Assembly (NCBI RefSeq): GCF_002979775.1
Contig: NZ_PCPR01000001.1
Span: forward strand, 248,001 to 312,000
Source: Arthrobacter sp. MYb23
Lineage (GTDB): Bacteria; Actinomycetota; Actinomycetes; Actinomycetales; Micrococcaceae
Length of the DNA: 64,000 nucleotides
Direction of reading: 5' to 3'
The notes under the pieces were generated by a model that had not been told where the DNA came from, searched no databases, and saw nothing but the letters and a program-made list of their open reading frames with translations. How positions within the stretch are numbered: the first letter of the stretch is position 1; each line of letters starts with the position of its first letter. The translations under genes were made by a program, and so were the position numbers. Positions 44,043 through 52,347 of this stretch are shown one piece after another.

Positions 44043-44626
44043 CCGCTCCCGGCTGGTATGCAGATGCTCGGGACCCCCACAGCCTCCGATGGTGGAATGG
44101 TACCGAGTGGGTAGACCACGTCGTGCCTCCGGTGGTCCAGCCTCCAGAGATTCAGCGCCCGATGCTTCCCAAAGACCAGAGCGTGGTGAATCCGTATATC
44201 TGGCTTATTGCCGTGCTGCCTTTCCTGCCGGGTCTGCTGATGCTCACGTGGCATATCGAGGTTCGCACCTACACCAGGAACGGCGCCCTCACTCTGGACC
44301 CCGCGACGATCTTCAGCACTGGCTACTTCTTGATCTGGTGCGGTTTGGTCTCCACCTACTGCTCCACGGTGATGCTGGCGCTGTTTGATACCCGACGCCT
44401 GGTGAGATCGGGCGTTGTCCGACCTTTCCATTGGGCCTGGTCGTTTCTTGGCGGTGTGCCCTACGTGATCGGGCGAGCCGTGGTGATTCATAAGGTGGCA
44501 CCACGAAGAGGGCTGTGGCCGATTGCGGCCATCGTTGCCGGGTGGGGTCTCTACTACGTCGCGGGGACCATCAAGGTCTTGGACTTCATGGGGACTGCGG
44601 CGGGTGAATTGGGTTACCCGGCCTGA
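44039..44626 (+). CDS. DUF2510-domain membrane protein, second copy
   Basis: 195 residues from GTG 44039, overlapping the previous stop. APGWYADARDPHSLRWWNGTEWV is the DUF2510 motif. The four-helix part (PYIWLIAVLPFLPGLLMLTW, VRPFHWAWSFLGGVPYVIGR, VIHKVAPRRGLWPI) clearly matches the first copy, so the pair arose by tandem duplication. Probably translated as a coupled pair. No other function can be given. Confidence 0.8.
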   Translation: MTAPGWYADARDPHSLRWWNGTEWVDHVVPPVVQPPEIQRPMLPKDQSVVNPYIWLIAVLPFLPGLLMLTWHIEVRTYTRNGALTLDPATIFSTGYFLIWCGLVSTYCSTVMLALFDTRRLVRSGVVRPFHWAWSFLGGVPYVIGRAVVIHKVAPRRGLWPIAAIVAGWGLYYVAGTIKVLDFMGTAAGELGYPA

Positions 44627-44637
44627 CCCCAGCGAAT

Positions 44638-44653
44638 CCTCACACGCGTTAGG
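44638..44653. promoter_or_regulatory. LacI-type operator upstream of the regulator gene
   Basis: CCTCACACGCGTTAGG, 14 of 16 bases identical to the palindrome CCTAACACGTGTTAGG in front of the sugar operon. It lies 36 bp before the regulator's ATG, so the regulator probably represses itself. Confidence 0.7.
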
Positions 44654-44688
44654 TAGACTGCTGACAATAATGGACGGAAGGACTTTCA

Positions 44689-45744
44689 ATGAACCGCAAG
44701 GCCACCGCGCTGGACGTCGCCAAGAAGGCTGGTGTGTCCAGGAGCGCGGTCTCGCTGGTTCTCAACGGTCGTGGCGACGGGAACGTGGCCAAGGAAAGTC
44801 AGGACCGGATCCGGCAGGCAGCAGAGGAGCTCAACTACTCCCCCAACGCGATCGCCCTGAGCCTCCGGAACCAGCGGTCGCGCGTGATCGGCATCCTGTC
44901 CGACGAAGTTGTGGTCAGCCCCTTTGACGGCAACATCATTGGTGGCGCCGACGACGTTGCCCGCAGCCGCGGATTCGTCACCGTGGTCATGGACACCGAA
45001 CGCGATACCGCCAGGGATGCGAGCGCCATTGAAACCCTCTTGGACCGCCAGGTTGATGGCCTCATGTACGTGACCGTGGGTCTGAAGCCCATCGAGGTTC
45101 CGCACGGGATGCTGCGCGTCCCCTCGGTCCTGGCCAATTGCTACGATGAGCACCCCCAGCCCCAGTTGCACCACGTGATTCCGGACGAGGTCACCGGCGG
45201 CAGGGAGGCCACTGAGCACCTGTTGGAGCTTGGCCACCGGGACATTGCGTTGCTTGCCGGGTCAGAGGATTCGTCCGCGGCGCCGCTGCGCGTTCAGGGC
45301 TACAGGGACGCACACGCCGCGGCCAGGATACCGGTCCAGGAGGACCGGATCTTCATGGCCGGCTGGGACATCGACGCCGGCTTCCGCGGCGCCATGAAAG
45401 TGCTCGACGGCGTATCCCCCGCCGATCGGCCCACAGCCATTATGTGCGCAAACGATCGCCTGGCGGTGGGCGTAGCCCTCGCCGCAGCGCGCCTGGGACT
45501 GAGAGTTCCCGAGGACCTGTCCATCATGGGCTACGACGACGAAACCCGGATCGCCGACACCATGGTTCCCTCCCTCACCACCATGGCCTTGCCCCTACGG
45601 GAAATCGGCCGCGCCGCAATGACCACGCTGCTGGACGCGATCGAGGGCACGGACGGCTCAGGAACTTCTGGATCCAGCGTTGAGACCATGGTCCCCTGCC
45701 GTCTCGTCACCCGGGAATCGACCGGCCCGGCGCCCACGCGCTGA
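44689..45744 (+). CDS. LacI-family transcriptional regulator of the fructan genes
   Basis: 351 residues. N-terminal HTH: ALDVAKKAGVSRSAVSLVLNG (residues 7-27), then DRIRQAAEELNYSPNAIALSLR, the hinge. The ligand domain has VMDTERDTARDASAIETLLDRQVDGLMYV, LLAGSEDS, GYRDAHAAARI and AIMCANDRLAVGVALAAARLGLRVPEDLSIMGYDD. It faces the GH32 gene tail-to-tail. Operator sequences at 44638, 50654 and 50688 share one consensus, linking it to the sugar operon. The inducer is probably a fructose-containing sugar. Confidence 0.92.
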   Translation: MNRKATALDVAKKAGVSRSAVSLVLNGRGDGNVAKESQDRIRQAAEELNYSPNAIALSLRNQRSRVIGILSDEVVVSPFDGNIIGGADDVARSRGFVTVVMDTERDTARDASAIETLLDRQVDGLMYVTVGLKPIEVPHGMLRVPSVLANCYDEHPQPQLHHVIPDEVTGGREATEHLLELGHRDIALLAGSEDSSAAPLRVQGYRDAHAAARIPVQEDRIFMAGWDIDAGFRGAMKVLDGVSPADRPTAIMCANDRLAVGVALAAARLGLRVPEDLSIMGYDDETRIADTMVPSLTTMALPLREIGRAAMTTLLDAIEGTDGSGTSGSSVETMVPCRLVTRESTGPAPTR

Positions 45745-45778
45745 GCATCAGCCCGCGAACAGAGCCATTAACGTCGCA

Positions 45779-45820
45779 AACCCGCTATTCCGTCGCTGCC
45801 CAGCAACGGAATAGCGGGTT
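45779..45820 (+). terminator. Terminator between regulator and GH32 gene
   Basis: AACCCGCTATTCCGT (45779-45793) pairs perfectly with ACGGAATAGCGGGTT (45806-45820); an outer AACGTCG/CGACGTT extends it. The arrangement suits both convergent genes. Confidence 0.82.
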
Positions 45821-45888
45821 CCCGACGTTCGTGGCCAGCAAGCACGCCAAGCGGGCCCCGCAACACACGCACGACGCCGGCCTGCCGC

Positions 45889-47349
45889 CTACGCTGGGAT
45901 CGTCAACTCCCACGCGTCGGCAGTCGCGCCGTTGGGCAAAGTGAGCTGCCATTCCTCCCCCGGAGCCGGGTAGGCCCGGAGGGTGGTGGCGACTGAACCT
46001 GAACGGTATACCTCTACCAGGGAGGCATCGATGAAGATCCGCAACTCTTCGCCGGGAGCCAGAGAGCCTGAGTAGACCACCTGAGCGTCGGCCCCCGAAC
46101 CAAGAACCAACTCCACGGAACCGGACCCGGACCCCGAACCCGACCCCGAACCAACAGCAGCAGCACCCCGGACCAGCACTTCGGCGAACCCAGGAAGCTC
46201 AACGGAACCCGCAGTACCCGTAGCCACAGAAGCACCCCGGTACGCCCCGACCTCGGGCACAGGAGAAACGGCGAGTGCCCCGTCAACCACGGACACAACG
46301 CGGGGATAAGTCAACACACCGGACCACCCGGCGTCGTCGATTTCTTCTTGAGTGCGCCCCCGGCGACCATCACGCCCGGGCCCCTCGTTGGCCCAACCCC
46401 ACAGCAGCGCAGCAGGCTCAGCAACGGCAACATCAGCCGAAGCCGAAGCAGCAGCAAGCTCAGCAGCCGAACCATACGAGAGCTGCACCATCTGCGGCGC
46501 GTAGAAGTCGCGGCCAAGATCGGACTTCCCACCGGAGGAAGGAGTAAACACCGGCAACCCGGACACGGGGTCTGCGGACAGGGAACCGATCAGATGCCCT
46601 ACCCCGTTGGCGTGCTCGTGGTCGTCGCCTGTGAGCCACAGTGAGAACATCATGACCCACCTGGACCCGCCGGAAGAAGACGGGACCTGCACCAGCTGGG
46701 GGCATTCCCAGATCTCGGCCGGCGTATGGGCAGCGGCCACGGGGTCGTCGCTGGTGAACCAGATCCCCTGGTATTTCCAGTCGTCAAGGGACTCCACGGT
46801 GTAGAGCAGCAAGGCCGCGCGGCCGTCGGAGAGTCCGGCGCCCTGCATGGCGTATCGGGCGCCGTTGAAGTGGAAGATGAAGGGGTCCCGCACGGCGGTG
46901 ACCAGCGGATCTTGGGGCATGGAGGCCGCAACGTGCCCGTCCTGCTTCCAGTCCACGAGGTCAGAGGCACCCCGGGCTATCACCACCTGCGAGTGCCCGC
47001 CGTGGTCCTGGATACCCGAATAACAAGCGGTTGGCACGCCGTCGTCGGAGGTCACTACGCCGGTCCAGCAGCCGGCGGAGTCCGGTCCGCCTGCCTGGGG
47101 CGAAAGCGCTACCGGGTGCTCTTCCCACTGCACTAAGTCCGGGGAGCTGACATGCCCCCAGTTAATGTGCGAGTGCCGCGCGGACGACGGGTTGTACTGG
47201 AAGAACACGTGGTAGCGGCCGTTGATGTAGCTGATGCCGTTGGGATCGTTGATCCAGCCCTGCGCGGGCCGCGGGTGGAAGCGCGGGAATGCGGGATCCG
47301 GGTGCGTCGCCGCCGCGGAAAGGGAGGAAGAGAGTGCAAGGTCCGTCAA
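45889..47349 (-). CDS. Glycoside hydrolase family 32 beta-fructosidase (levanase/inulinase type)
   Basis: 486 residues from TTG 47349 (AAAGG upstream); an alternative TTG 15 bp earlier lacks a ribosome site. GH32 motifs: WINDPNG with nucleophile D35, RDP at 154-156 (transition-state residue), and EC at E215-C216 (acid/base). The C-terminal beta-sandwich ends with ELRIFIDASLVEVYRSG. No signal peptide, so it acts in the cytosol on imported oligosaccharides such as fructo-oligosaccharides or sucrose. An unusual Gly-Ser repeat (about residues 397-408) is present before the C-terminal module. Confidence 0.92.
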   Translation of the reverse strand: MTDLALSSSLSAAATHPDPAFPRFHPRPAQGWINDPNGISYINGRYHVFFQYNPSSARHSHINWGHVSSPDLVQWEEHPVALSPQAGGPDSAGCWTGVVTSDDGVPTACYSGIQDHGGHSQVVIARGASDLVDWKQDGHVAASMPQDPLVTAVRDPFIFHFNGARYAMQGAGLSDGRAALLLYTVESLDDWKYQGIWFTSDDPVAAAHTPAEIWECPQLVQVPSSSGGSRWVMMFSLWLTGDDHEHANGVGHLIGSLSADPVSGLPVFTPSSGGKSDLGRDFYAPQMVQLSYGSAAELAAASASADVAVAEPAALLWGWANEGPGRDGRRGRTQEEIDDAGWSGVLTYPRVVSVVDGALAVSPVPEVGAYRGASVATGTAGSVELPGFAEVLVRGAAAVGSGSGSGSGSGSVELVLGSGADAQVVYSGSLAPGEELRIFIDASLVEVYRSGSVATTLRAYPAPGEEWQLTLPNGATADAWELTIPA

Positions 47350-47380
47350 CGGAACACCTTTCAAAATGATGAAGAAGAGA

Positions 47381-48253
47381 CTATTTGCCTGTGCCCGCGG
47401 TGAGTCCGTCCTGCAATGCGCGCTGGCCGAACATGAACACCACCAGTGCGGGAATCATGGAGAGGACAACGCCGGCCAGGACCACGGAAATGCTGCCGGT
47501 GCCGAGGTTGCCTTGGAGTGAGACCAGGCCCAGGGGCAGCGTGAAGTTCTGTTCGGAGATGGTCATAATCAGTGGCCTGAAGAACTCGTTCCAGTGGAAG
47601 TTGAACGCCAGGATGCCCACAATTGCCAGGCCGGGCATGGCCAGCGGCGCGTACACGGAACGGAATGTCCGCCATGGCGAGGCGCCGTCAATCGCTGCCG
47701 CTTCAGCGAGCTCACCCGGCAACCCCATGAAGTACTGGCGCATCAGGAAGGTGCCGAACGCCGTCGGGATGGCCGGAATGATCAGAGCCAGCAGGGTGTC
47801 GGAGAGCCCAACGCCGCGGATCAGCATGAACACGGGAACTATGGTGACCTGCGCGGGCACCATCATGGTGGCCAGCACGATCGAGAACAGCGCTCCCCTG
47901 CCCCTGAAACGAAGGTGCGCAAACGCGTACCCGGCCAGTGCGGCAGTGATCATCTGGCCCACGGCAATCAAACCGGTCACCAACGCACTGTTCACCACCA
48001 GCGCCACGATGTTGAGCTGTTTGAACACTTGCTCGTAGGAGGTCAGGTCCGGGTTCAGCGGCAGGAAGGCGGGCGGCAGCTGGAAGGATTCCGACGGCGG
48101 TCGCAGCGAGGTGGACAGCGTCCACAACACCGGGCCCAGGACAAAGACGGACGCGATCAGCAAGACAACGACGCGGATGGCCACTGACCAGTCGCGCTTC
48201 TTCCGCTTCACTACAGGCGCCGTGGTGGTGACACGTTCTTGAAGGATAGTCAT
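47381..48253 (-). CDS. Carbohydrate ABC transporter permease (MalG type)
   Basis: 290 residues. Six membrane helices after a basic N-terminus; the EAA loop reads ELAEAAAIDGASPWRTFRSVYAPLAMPGLA. GTFLMRQYFMGLP and the C-terminal FMFGQRALQDGLTAGTGK are typical of sugar CUT1 permeases. Second permease of the fructan transporter, 8 bp after the first. No ATPase gene lies in this cluster, so a shared MsiK-type ATPase is expected. Confidence 0.93.
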   Translation of the reverse strand: MTILQERVTTTAPVVKRKKRDWSVAIRVVVLLIASVFVLGPVLWTLSTSLRPPSESFQLPPAFLPLNPDLTSYEQVFKQLNIVALVVNSALVTGLIAVGQMITAALAGYAFAHLRFRGRGALFSIVLATMMVPAQVTIVPVFMLIRGVGLSDTLLALIIPAIPTAFGTFLMRQYFMGLPGELAEAAAIDGASPWRTFRSVYAPLAMPGLAIVGILAFNFHWNEFFRPLIMTISEQNFTLPLGLVSLQGNLGTGSISVVLAGVVLSMIPALVVFMFGQRALQDGLTAGTGK

Positions 48254-48261
48254 GGCGGGCC

Positions 48262-49227
48262 TTACTGGTAGAAGACGAATCGTTTGCTGAGCCGGAACTG
48301 CGCGGCGGTGATGGCCATGATGATCAGCGTCAGGATCACTCCGATCGCCGAGGCCTCGCCGAACTCAAGGCGCTGGAATGCGGACTCAAAGATCACCATG
48401 ACGGCCGTTCGTGTTGAGTCGCCGGGTCCACCGCGGGTTAGCACGTAGGGCTGGTCGAACACTTGCAGCGCATTGATGATCGCCATGACCGAGGCCACCA
48501 AGGTGGTGGGGCTCAGCAGCGGCAGGGTGACGAACCAGTGCTTTCGCCAACCCGTGGCACCATCAATCGACGCCGCCTCATAGGTCTCCACCGGAATGGA
48601 GGCAAGGCCACCGATGAAGAGCAGGAACGAGAACCCGAAGTTCTGCCATACATACACAAGAATCACGACGGCGGCAGACCCGGTTGGCGTCGTCAGCCAC
48701 GGGACCGCTGGGATGCCCACGATGGACAGCAACCAGTTCACCACGCCGAATTGCTCATTAAAGAGGTACCGCATGAAGATCGATACCGAGGCTGCGGAGA
48801 GGATCAACGGGAAGAAGAACGCCGAGCGGAAGAACACCCTGAGCCAGGCCGGGAGTTTCTCCTGCACCATGATGGCCAACCCGAGCGCGAGTCCGAGTTG
48901 GAGGGCCACAGCCACCACCACGAACACGATGGTGTTCAGGAATGACACCCGGACGGTGGGGTCCTGGACTACCTCGGCGAAGTTGTCGAAGCCAACGAAT
49001 GTTGGTGCCGAGATGATGTCCCACCGGAAGAACGCGAGGGCGATCGAAGCAACGATCGGCAGCAAGGTGAAGATGCCCATGCCCACGATGGTGGGGGCGA
49101 GGAAGGCCCAGGGAAGCCAGCGTTGCTGTACACGGCCACGCTTGGAGCCTGGTCCGTTTTTGTGGGCGGCCTGACGACGGCCCGGCTCGCTCCCCGTCCC
49201 CGTTGGCGTACTGGTTGCGGTGCTCAT
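48262..49227 (-). CDS. Carbohydrate ABC transporter permease (MalF type)
   Basis: 321 residues. Basic tail, then AFLAPTIVGMGIFTLLPIVASIALAFF and five more helices; EAA loop ETYEAASIDGATGWRKHWFVTLPLL. VVWQNFGFSFLLFIGGL-like run is typical of this subfamily. Its ATG overlaps the binding-protein stop by 4 bp. Pairs with the MalG-type permease. Confidence 0.93.
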   Translation of the reverse strand: MSTATSTPTGTGSEPGRRQAAHKNGPGSKRGRVQQRWLPWAFLAPTIVGMGIFTLLPIVASIALAFFRWDIISAPTFVGFDNFAEVVQDPTVRVSFLNTIVFVVVAVALQLGLALGLAIMVQEKLPAWLRVFFRSAFFFPLILSAASVSIFMRYLFNEQFGVVNWLLSIVGIPAVPWLTTPTGSAAVVILVYVWQNFGFSFLLFIGGLASIPVETYEAASIDGATGWRKHWFVTLPLLSPTTLVASVMAIINALQVFDQPYVLTRGGPGDSTRTAVMVIFESAFQRLEFGEASAIGVILTLIIMAITAAQFRLSKRFVFYQ

Positions 49228-50642
49228 GGCTGCCTCCTCAGGGCCAGTTCAAGATCGCGCTGCATGGAAGTAAGGGCGTCCTTGAGTTGACGCTCGTCTC
49301 CGCTGACAGCCAGGCTTACGTTTTTCATGAGGGCGGTTTCGACGGCGGCCTGCTGGGGTGGCGCCGGAATCGGGCCAGTGGTGGGGAACCTGTCCAGGGT
49401 GTCGTAGAAGACCTTCCAGTTCCGCGGACCCTTGCCGGCGTAGAGCTGCTCGTTGACCATGGAGCGACGGGCCGGCGTGGTGTTCGGTGTGGGGAAGACG
49501 ATCTGCATGGCTTCACGGCTGGAGCTGAACTTGACCCATTCCCAGGCGGCGTCCTTGTCCTTGGCAGTCTTCATGATCGCGTAGCCTGCCGTGCCGAACT
49601 GGTGGCGCTGAGTCCGCCACTTCGGGAAGAACTGGACGTCGAAGTCGTTCTCAGTCATCCCCGCCTCGTGGAGGCCCTGGACCCAATAGCCGCCCGCCGG
49701 CGTCGTACCTATCCTGTTGGAAGCGAAGAGGCCGATCAGTGCGCTGCCGCCGCCTTCCTCGGGCCGGACACCCAGCCCGTCCTTCACGAGTCCGCGGAGG
49801 TAGTCGAAGGATTCGAAGACCCGGGGATCATCGGCGTTGGGCTCAAGCCACTGGTAGCCACCGGAGCGGAGACTGCGTGAGGGGTCGTTGGCGTAGAAGC
49901 CATCCCATAGCCATTCGCCGCCCGGGGACTTGGTTTCCTTGAGGAAGCTGGTGTCGTTGGCGTAGAGCCACGGAACCACTCCACCGAAGAGGCGGTTGGT
50001 CCAGTAGTACGGGGTGAAGTCCTTGGGGTTGGCCTTCTTCATGGCGGCAAGGGTGCTGCGGAAATCCGTGTGCGTCCAGTTGTCGGAGGGCCGTTCCAGT
50101 CCCGCTTTACTGAGCGCAGTGGTGTTGTAGTACATATTGGCGGCGTTCCAGTCGATGGGGAGCTGGAACAGGCTGCCCTTGTACATGAACGCTTCCACCA
50201 GGCTGGGGTGGACGTCCTCGAAGTACTCCCGCATGTGGTCGGCGTCTCGGCGCAGGTACTCATCCAACGGGTGGGCAAGTTTCTCGGCGAAGAGTTGGGC
50301 GCCTTCCGTGGCCACGTACACCACGTCCGGCGGGGTGCCTGCTGCAACCATGGTGAGGATTTTGGTGAAGAAGTCCTTCCAGTCCACTGCCTGGATGGCT
50401 TGGACCTTGACCTTGATCTCGGGGTGGACCTTGGCGAAAGCGTCGATGACCTTCTGGCGGGCTGCGGCGTCTGCGGCGGTGCCCATGATGGCGATGCTGA
50501 GGCTATTGTCTCCGCGCCCCGGAATGTCGGCCCCGGTCAGGCGCGGCCACGACGCCGCTGTGACTCCAACAATTCCTGCGCCGAGGGCTGTGAGGGCACT
50601 CCTACGTGTGAATTCACGCAAAGCTCCATTGATTCCCGACAT
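49224..50642 (-). CDS. Sugar ABC transporter substrate-binding protein, Tat-type signal
   Basis: 472 residues from ATG 50642. The signal contains TRRSALTALGAGIVGVTAASW (twin arginine, no lipobox Cys). Mature CUT1-type sugar-binding fold: VIDAFAKVHPEIKVKVQAIQAVDWKDFFTKILTMVAAGTPPDVVYVATEG, DWNAANMYYNTTAL, and AWEWVKFSSSREAM. Probably binds fructo-oligosaccharides or sucrose, since GH32 ends the same operon. The start is 12 bases after operator O1. Export by Tat rather than Sec is unusual for this class. Confidence 0.9.
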   Translation of the reverse strand: MSGINGALREFTRRSALTALGAGIVGVTAASWPRLTGADIPGRGDNSLSIAIMGTAADAAARQKVIDAFAKVHPEIKVKVQAIQAVDWKDFFTKILTMVAAGTPPDVVYVATEGAQLFAEKLAHPLDEYLRRDADHMREYFEDVHPSLVEAFMYKGSLFQLPIDWNAANMYYNTTALSKAGLERPSDNWTHTDFRSTLAAMKKANPKDFTPYYWTNRLFGGVVPWLYANDTSFLKETKSPGGEWLWDGFYANDPSRSLRSGGYQWLEPNADDPRVFESFDYLRGLVKDGLGVRPEEGGGSALIGLFASNRIGTTPAGGYWVQGLHEAGMTENDFDVQFFPKWRTQRHQFGTAGYAIMKTAKDKDAAWEWVKFSSSREAMQIVFPTPNTTPARRSMVNEQLYAGKGPRNWKVFYDTLDRFPTTGPIPAPPQQAAVETALMKNVSLAVSGDERQLKDALTSMQRDLELALRRQP

Positions 50643-50653
50643 GTAGATTCCCT

Positions 50654-50673
50654 TTCCTAACACGTGTTAGGAA
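50654..50673. promoter_or_regulatory. LacI-type operator O1
   Basis: A perfect 20-bp palindrome, TTCCTAACACGTGTTAGGAA, at the expected transcription start of the sugar operon (minus strand). Centre 32 bp from O2, three helical turns. Confidence 0.85.
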
Positions 50674-50702
50674 GCCTATTCCCGTCGCCTAACACGTGTC
50701 AA
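50674..50702 (-). promoter_or_regulatory. Sugar-operon promoter
   Basis: Reading the minus strand: -35 TTGACA (50702-50697), 17-base spacer, -10 ATAGGC (50679-50674). Exact -35 hexamer. The two operators overlap the -35 and the start point, a classical repression layout. Confidence 0.8.
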
Positions 50703-50703
50703 G
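50688..50703. promoter_or_regulatory. LacI-type operator O2
   Basis: CCTAACACGTGTCAAG, identical to O1 in its left half and diverged in the right half (GTGTCAAG for GTGTTAGG). Overlaps the -35 box. Confidence 0.75.
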
Positions 50704-50796
50704 CGTCACGGAATTGTTGCCGAGGCCTCACACCGGGCCGCCACGCTCAAGGGAACACACACGAGCCGTCCAGAGAACTGTGGCAGTCTAGTCAGA

Positions 50797-51708
50797 ATGA
50801 GTTCCCAGCAATTCCGCACCAGCGGGAGGTCGAGCAAACGGCCGCTTCAAGGACGCGATGCAGGCGTAGGCACAGGATTCCTGTTCTGCCTCGCTACTAT
50901 TGCCAGCGCCATTGGCCTGGCTGCGACGTACTACTTCTTTGTGCGCACCACCGCAGGCCAGTTCATCGACGAGTCAGCGCTGGTTGAAGCTACGGTTCTG
51001 GCCGGAGCAGCCGGCAGGGCCTCCACAGAATTCCTGGACATGCTCCCCATGCTCTCGCTGGCCATCGCCGCCATCATGGTGCTCTTCGTGACAGTCGCCC
51101 GCCGTCGTTGGACCGCCGCCGGAATCGCCGTGGCAGCATGCATCGCTGCAAACGCGGCCACCCAAGTCCTCAAGCTCCTCATCCCGGACCGTCCCGACCG
51201 CGGCGTCCAAACCCTGGAGTTGAACTCACTCCCCTCCGGACACACCACACTGGCAGCATCAGCCGCAGCAGCAGTGTTCCTCATGGTTTCACCCCGCTGG
51301 CGCCCACTGGCAGGCTTCCTCGGGAGCACCTTCGCTGTAGCCACGGGGGTCTCCACGCTCATCAATCAATGGCACCGCCCGGCCGACGTCGTGGCCGCGT
51401 TCCTGGTGGTGGCCGCCGTGATGCTTCCGGCGGGTTGGCTCGTCCTCCGCACCGGCAACAGCTGGAACGTATGGAAGGGTTACGGCGAACATTGGGCCGC
51501 CTCGCGCCTGTGGGTCTGGCTCACTGTTTCGGCACTGGTGATCGCCGGTTTTGTGGCGGCCTACTCGCTGCTCCAAGTCATGCCCGGCCTCAGCACCGAC
51601 AGCACCATCGACTACTTCTGGGCCGGCACCGCTTTCATTGTGATCGCCGGGTACCTGTCCGCCCTCGGCGGCACGTGGCTGTTCGGCCTGGCGGCGCGTA
51701 AGGGTTAA
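50797..51708 (+). CDS. PAP2-family membrane phosphatase
   Basis: 303 residues. About six membrane helices. PAP2 motifs: KLLIPDRPDRG (motif 1), PSGHTTLAASAAAAVF (motif 2 with PSGH), and TLINQWHRPADVVAAF (motif 3 His and Asp). Likely a phosphatidate or undecaprenyl-diphosphate phosphatase. Monocistronic; ends near a TTACGGG repeat copy. Confidence 0.87.
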   Translation: MSSQQFRTSGRSSKRPLQGRDAGVGTGFLFCLATIASAIGLAATYYFFVRTTAGQFIDESALVEATVLAGAAGRASTEFLDMLPMLSLAIAAIMVLFVTVARRRWTAAGIAVAACIAANAATQVLKLLIPDRPDRGVQTLELNSLPSGHTTLAASAAAAVFLMVSPRWRPLAGFLGSTFAVATGVSTLINQWHRPADVVAAFLVVAAVMLPAGWLVLRTGNSWNVWKGYGEHWAASRLWVWLTVSALVIAGFVAAYSLLQVMPGLSTDSTIDYFWAGTAFIVIAGYLSALGGTWLFGLAARKG

Positions 51709-51771
51709 CGCTCTTGGTGCGACGACGGCGCGCTGGGAGCCCATGCGGCGCAGCCGCACCCGCCCCACTTC

Positions 51772-51846
51772 CTCTACGACGGCGCACCCATTCCCGCCCC
51801 GCGCACCAGAGGTTACGGGGGCGATCGGCGCTAAAGGGAGCGCTGC
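51772..51846. repeat. Dispersed TTACGGG-family intergenic repeat, copy d
   Basis: GCGCACCAGAGGTTACGGGG then GCGATCGGCGCTAAAGGGAG at 51801-51840, between convergent genes. Same core as in the 55 kb array (ACCAGAGGTTACGGGGGCGA). Confidence 0.75.
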
Positions 51847-51855
51847 GCAGGGACC

Positions 51856-52128
51856 TTAGTCCGCTGGACCGACCGAGTCGAAGAACTTGGGCACTTCCTC
51901 AGAAGCAGCTCCGCGCTCCCGCGCCCGCTCTTGGATGAAATGCCGATCCTCATCCGTGAGCACCGTGCCGCCATGTGCGTCCGCGGTGTCGCTCTCCCCC
52001 GTTTCGCCATTGATAATCGCGGTGACGGTCCGCGGCACAATCATGGTTCCCGGATTGTCGATAAGCCATTGCTGCGTGTCCGGAGACAGCTGGTCCCAGA
52101 ATTCTTTGATGTGCACAACGATCAGCAC
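51856..52128 (-). CDS. Small conserved-type hypothetical protein
   Basis: 90 residues, GTG start at 52128. Sequence IKEFWDQLSPDTQQWLIDNPGTMIVPRTVTAIINGETG, then TDEDRHFIQERARER, an acidic-basic helical end. No signal or membrane segment. I recognise no domain. It is between convergent PAP2 and divergent acyltransferase. An internal GTG four codons later is an alternative start. Confidence 0.6.
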   Translation of the reverse strand: MLIVVHIKEFWDQLSPDTQQWLIDNPGTMIVPRTVTAIINGETGESDTADAHGGTVLTDEDRHFIQERARERGAASEEVPKFFDSVGPAD

Positions 52129-52347
52129 TGCCCTTCATTGGTGGGGGTGGGTTCGCAAACTGCGCCCTGCGCGGCGGTGAAACACTCGGTTGATCGGGGA
52201 CGGAGGTCCTCTTCTAGGCTACGCCGACTCTTGCCGATCCCACCCTGCAATCACAAACGTTTTCGGTAATGACGTCGACTGCCCGCTTTTCATGGGTTAC
52301 AGTTAGTCCATTCGATGGATAAACAGTGGCTAATCCGAGGAGCTCTC

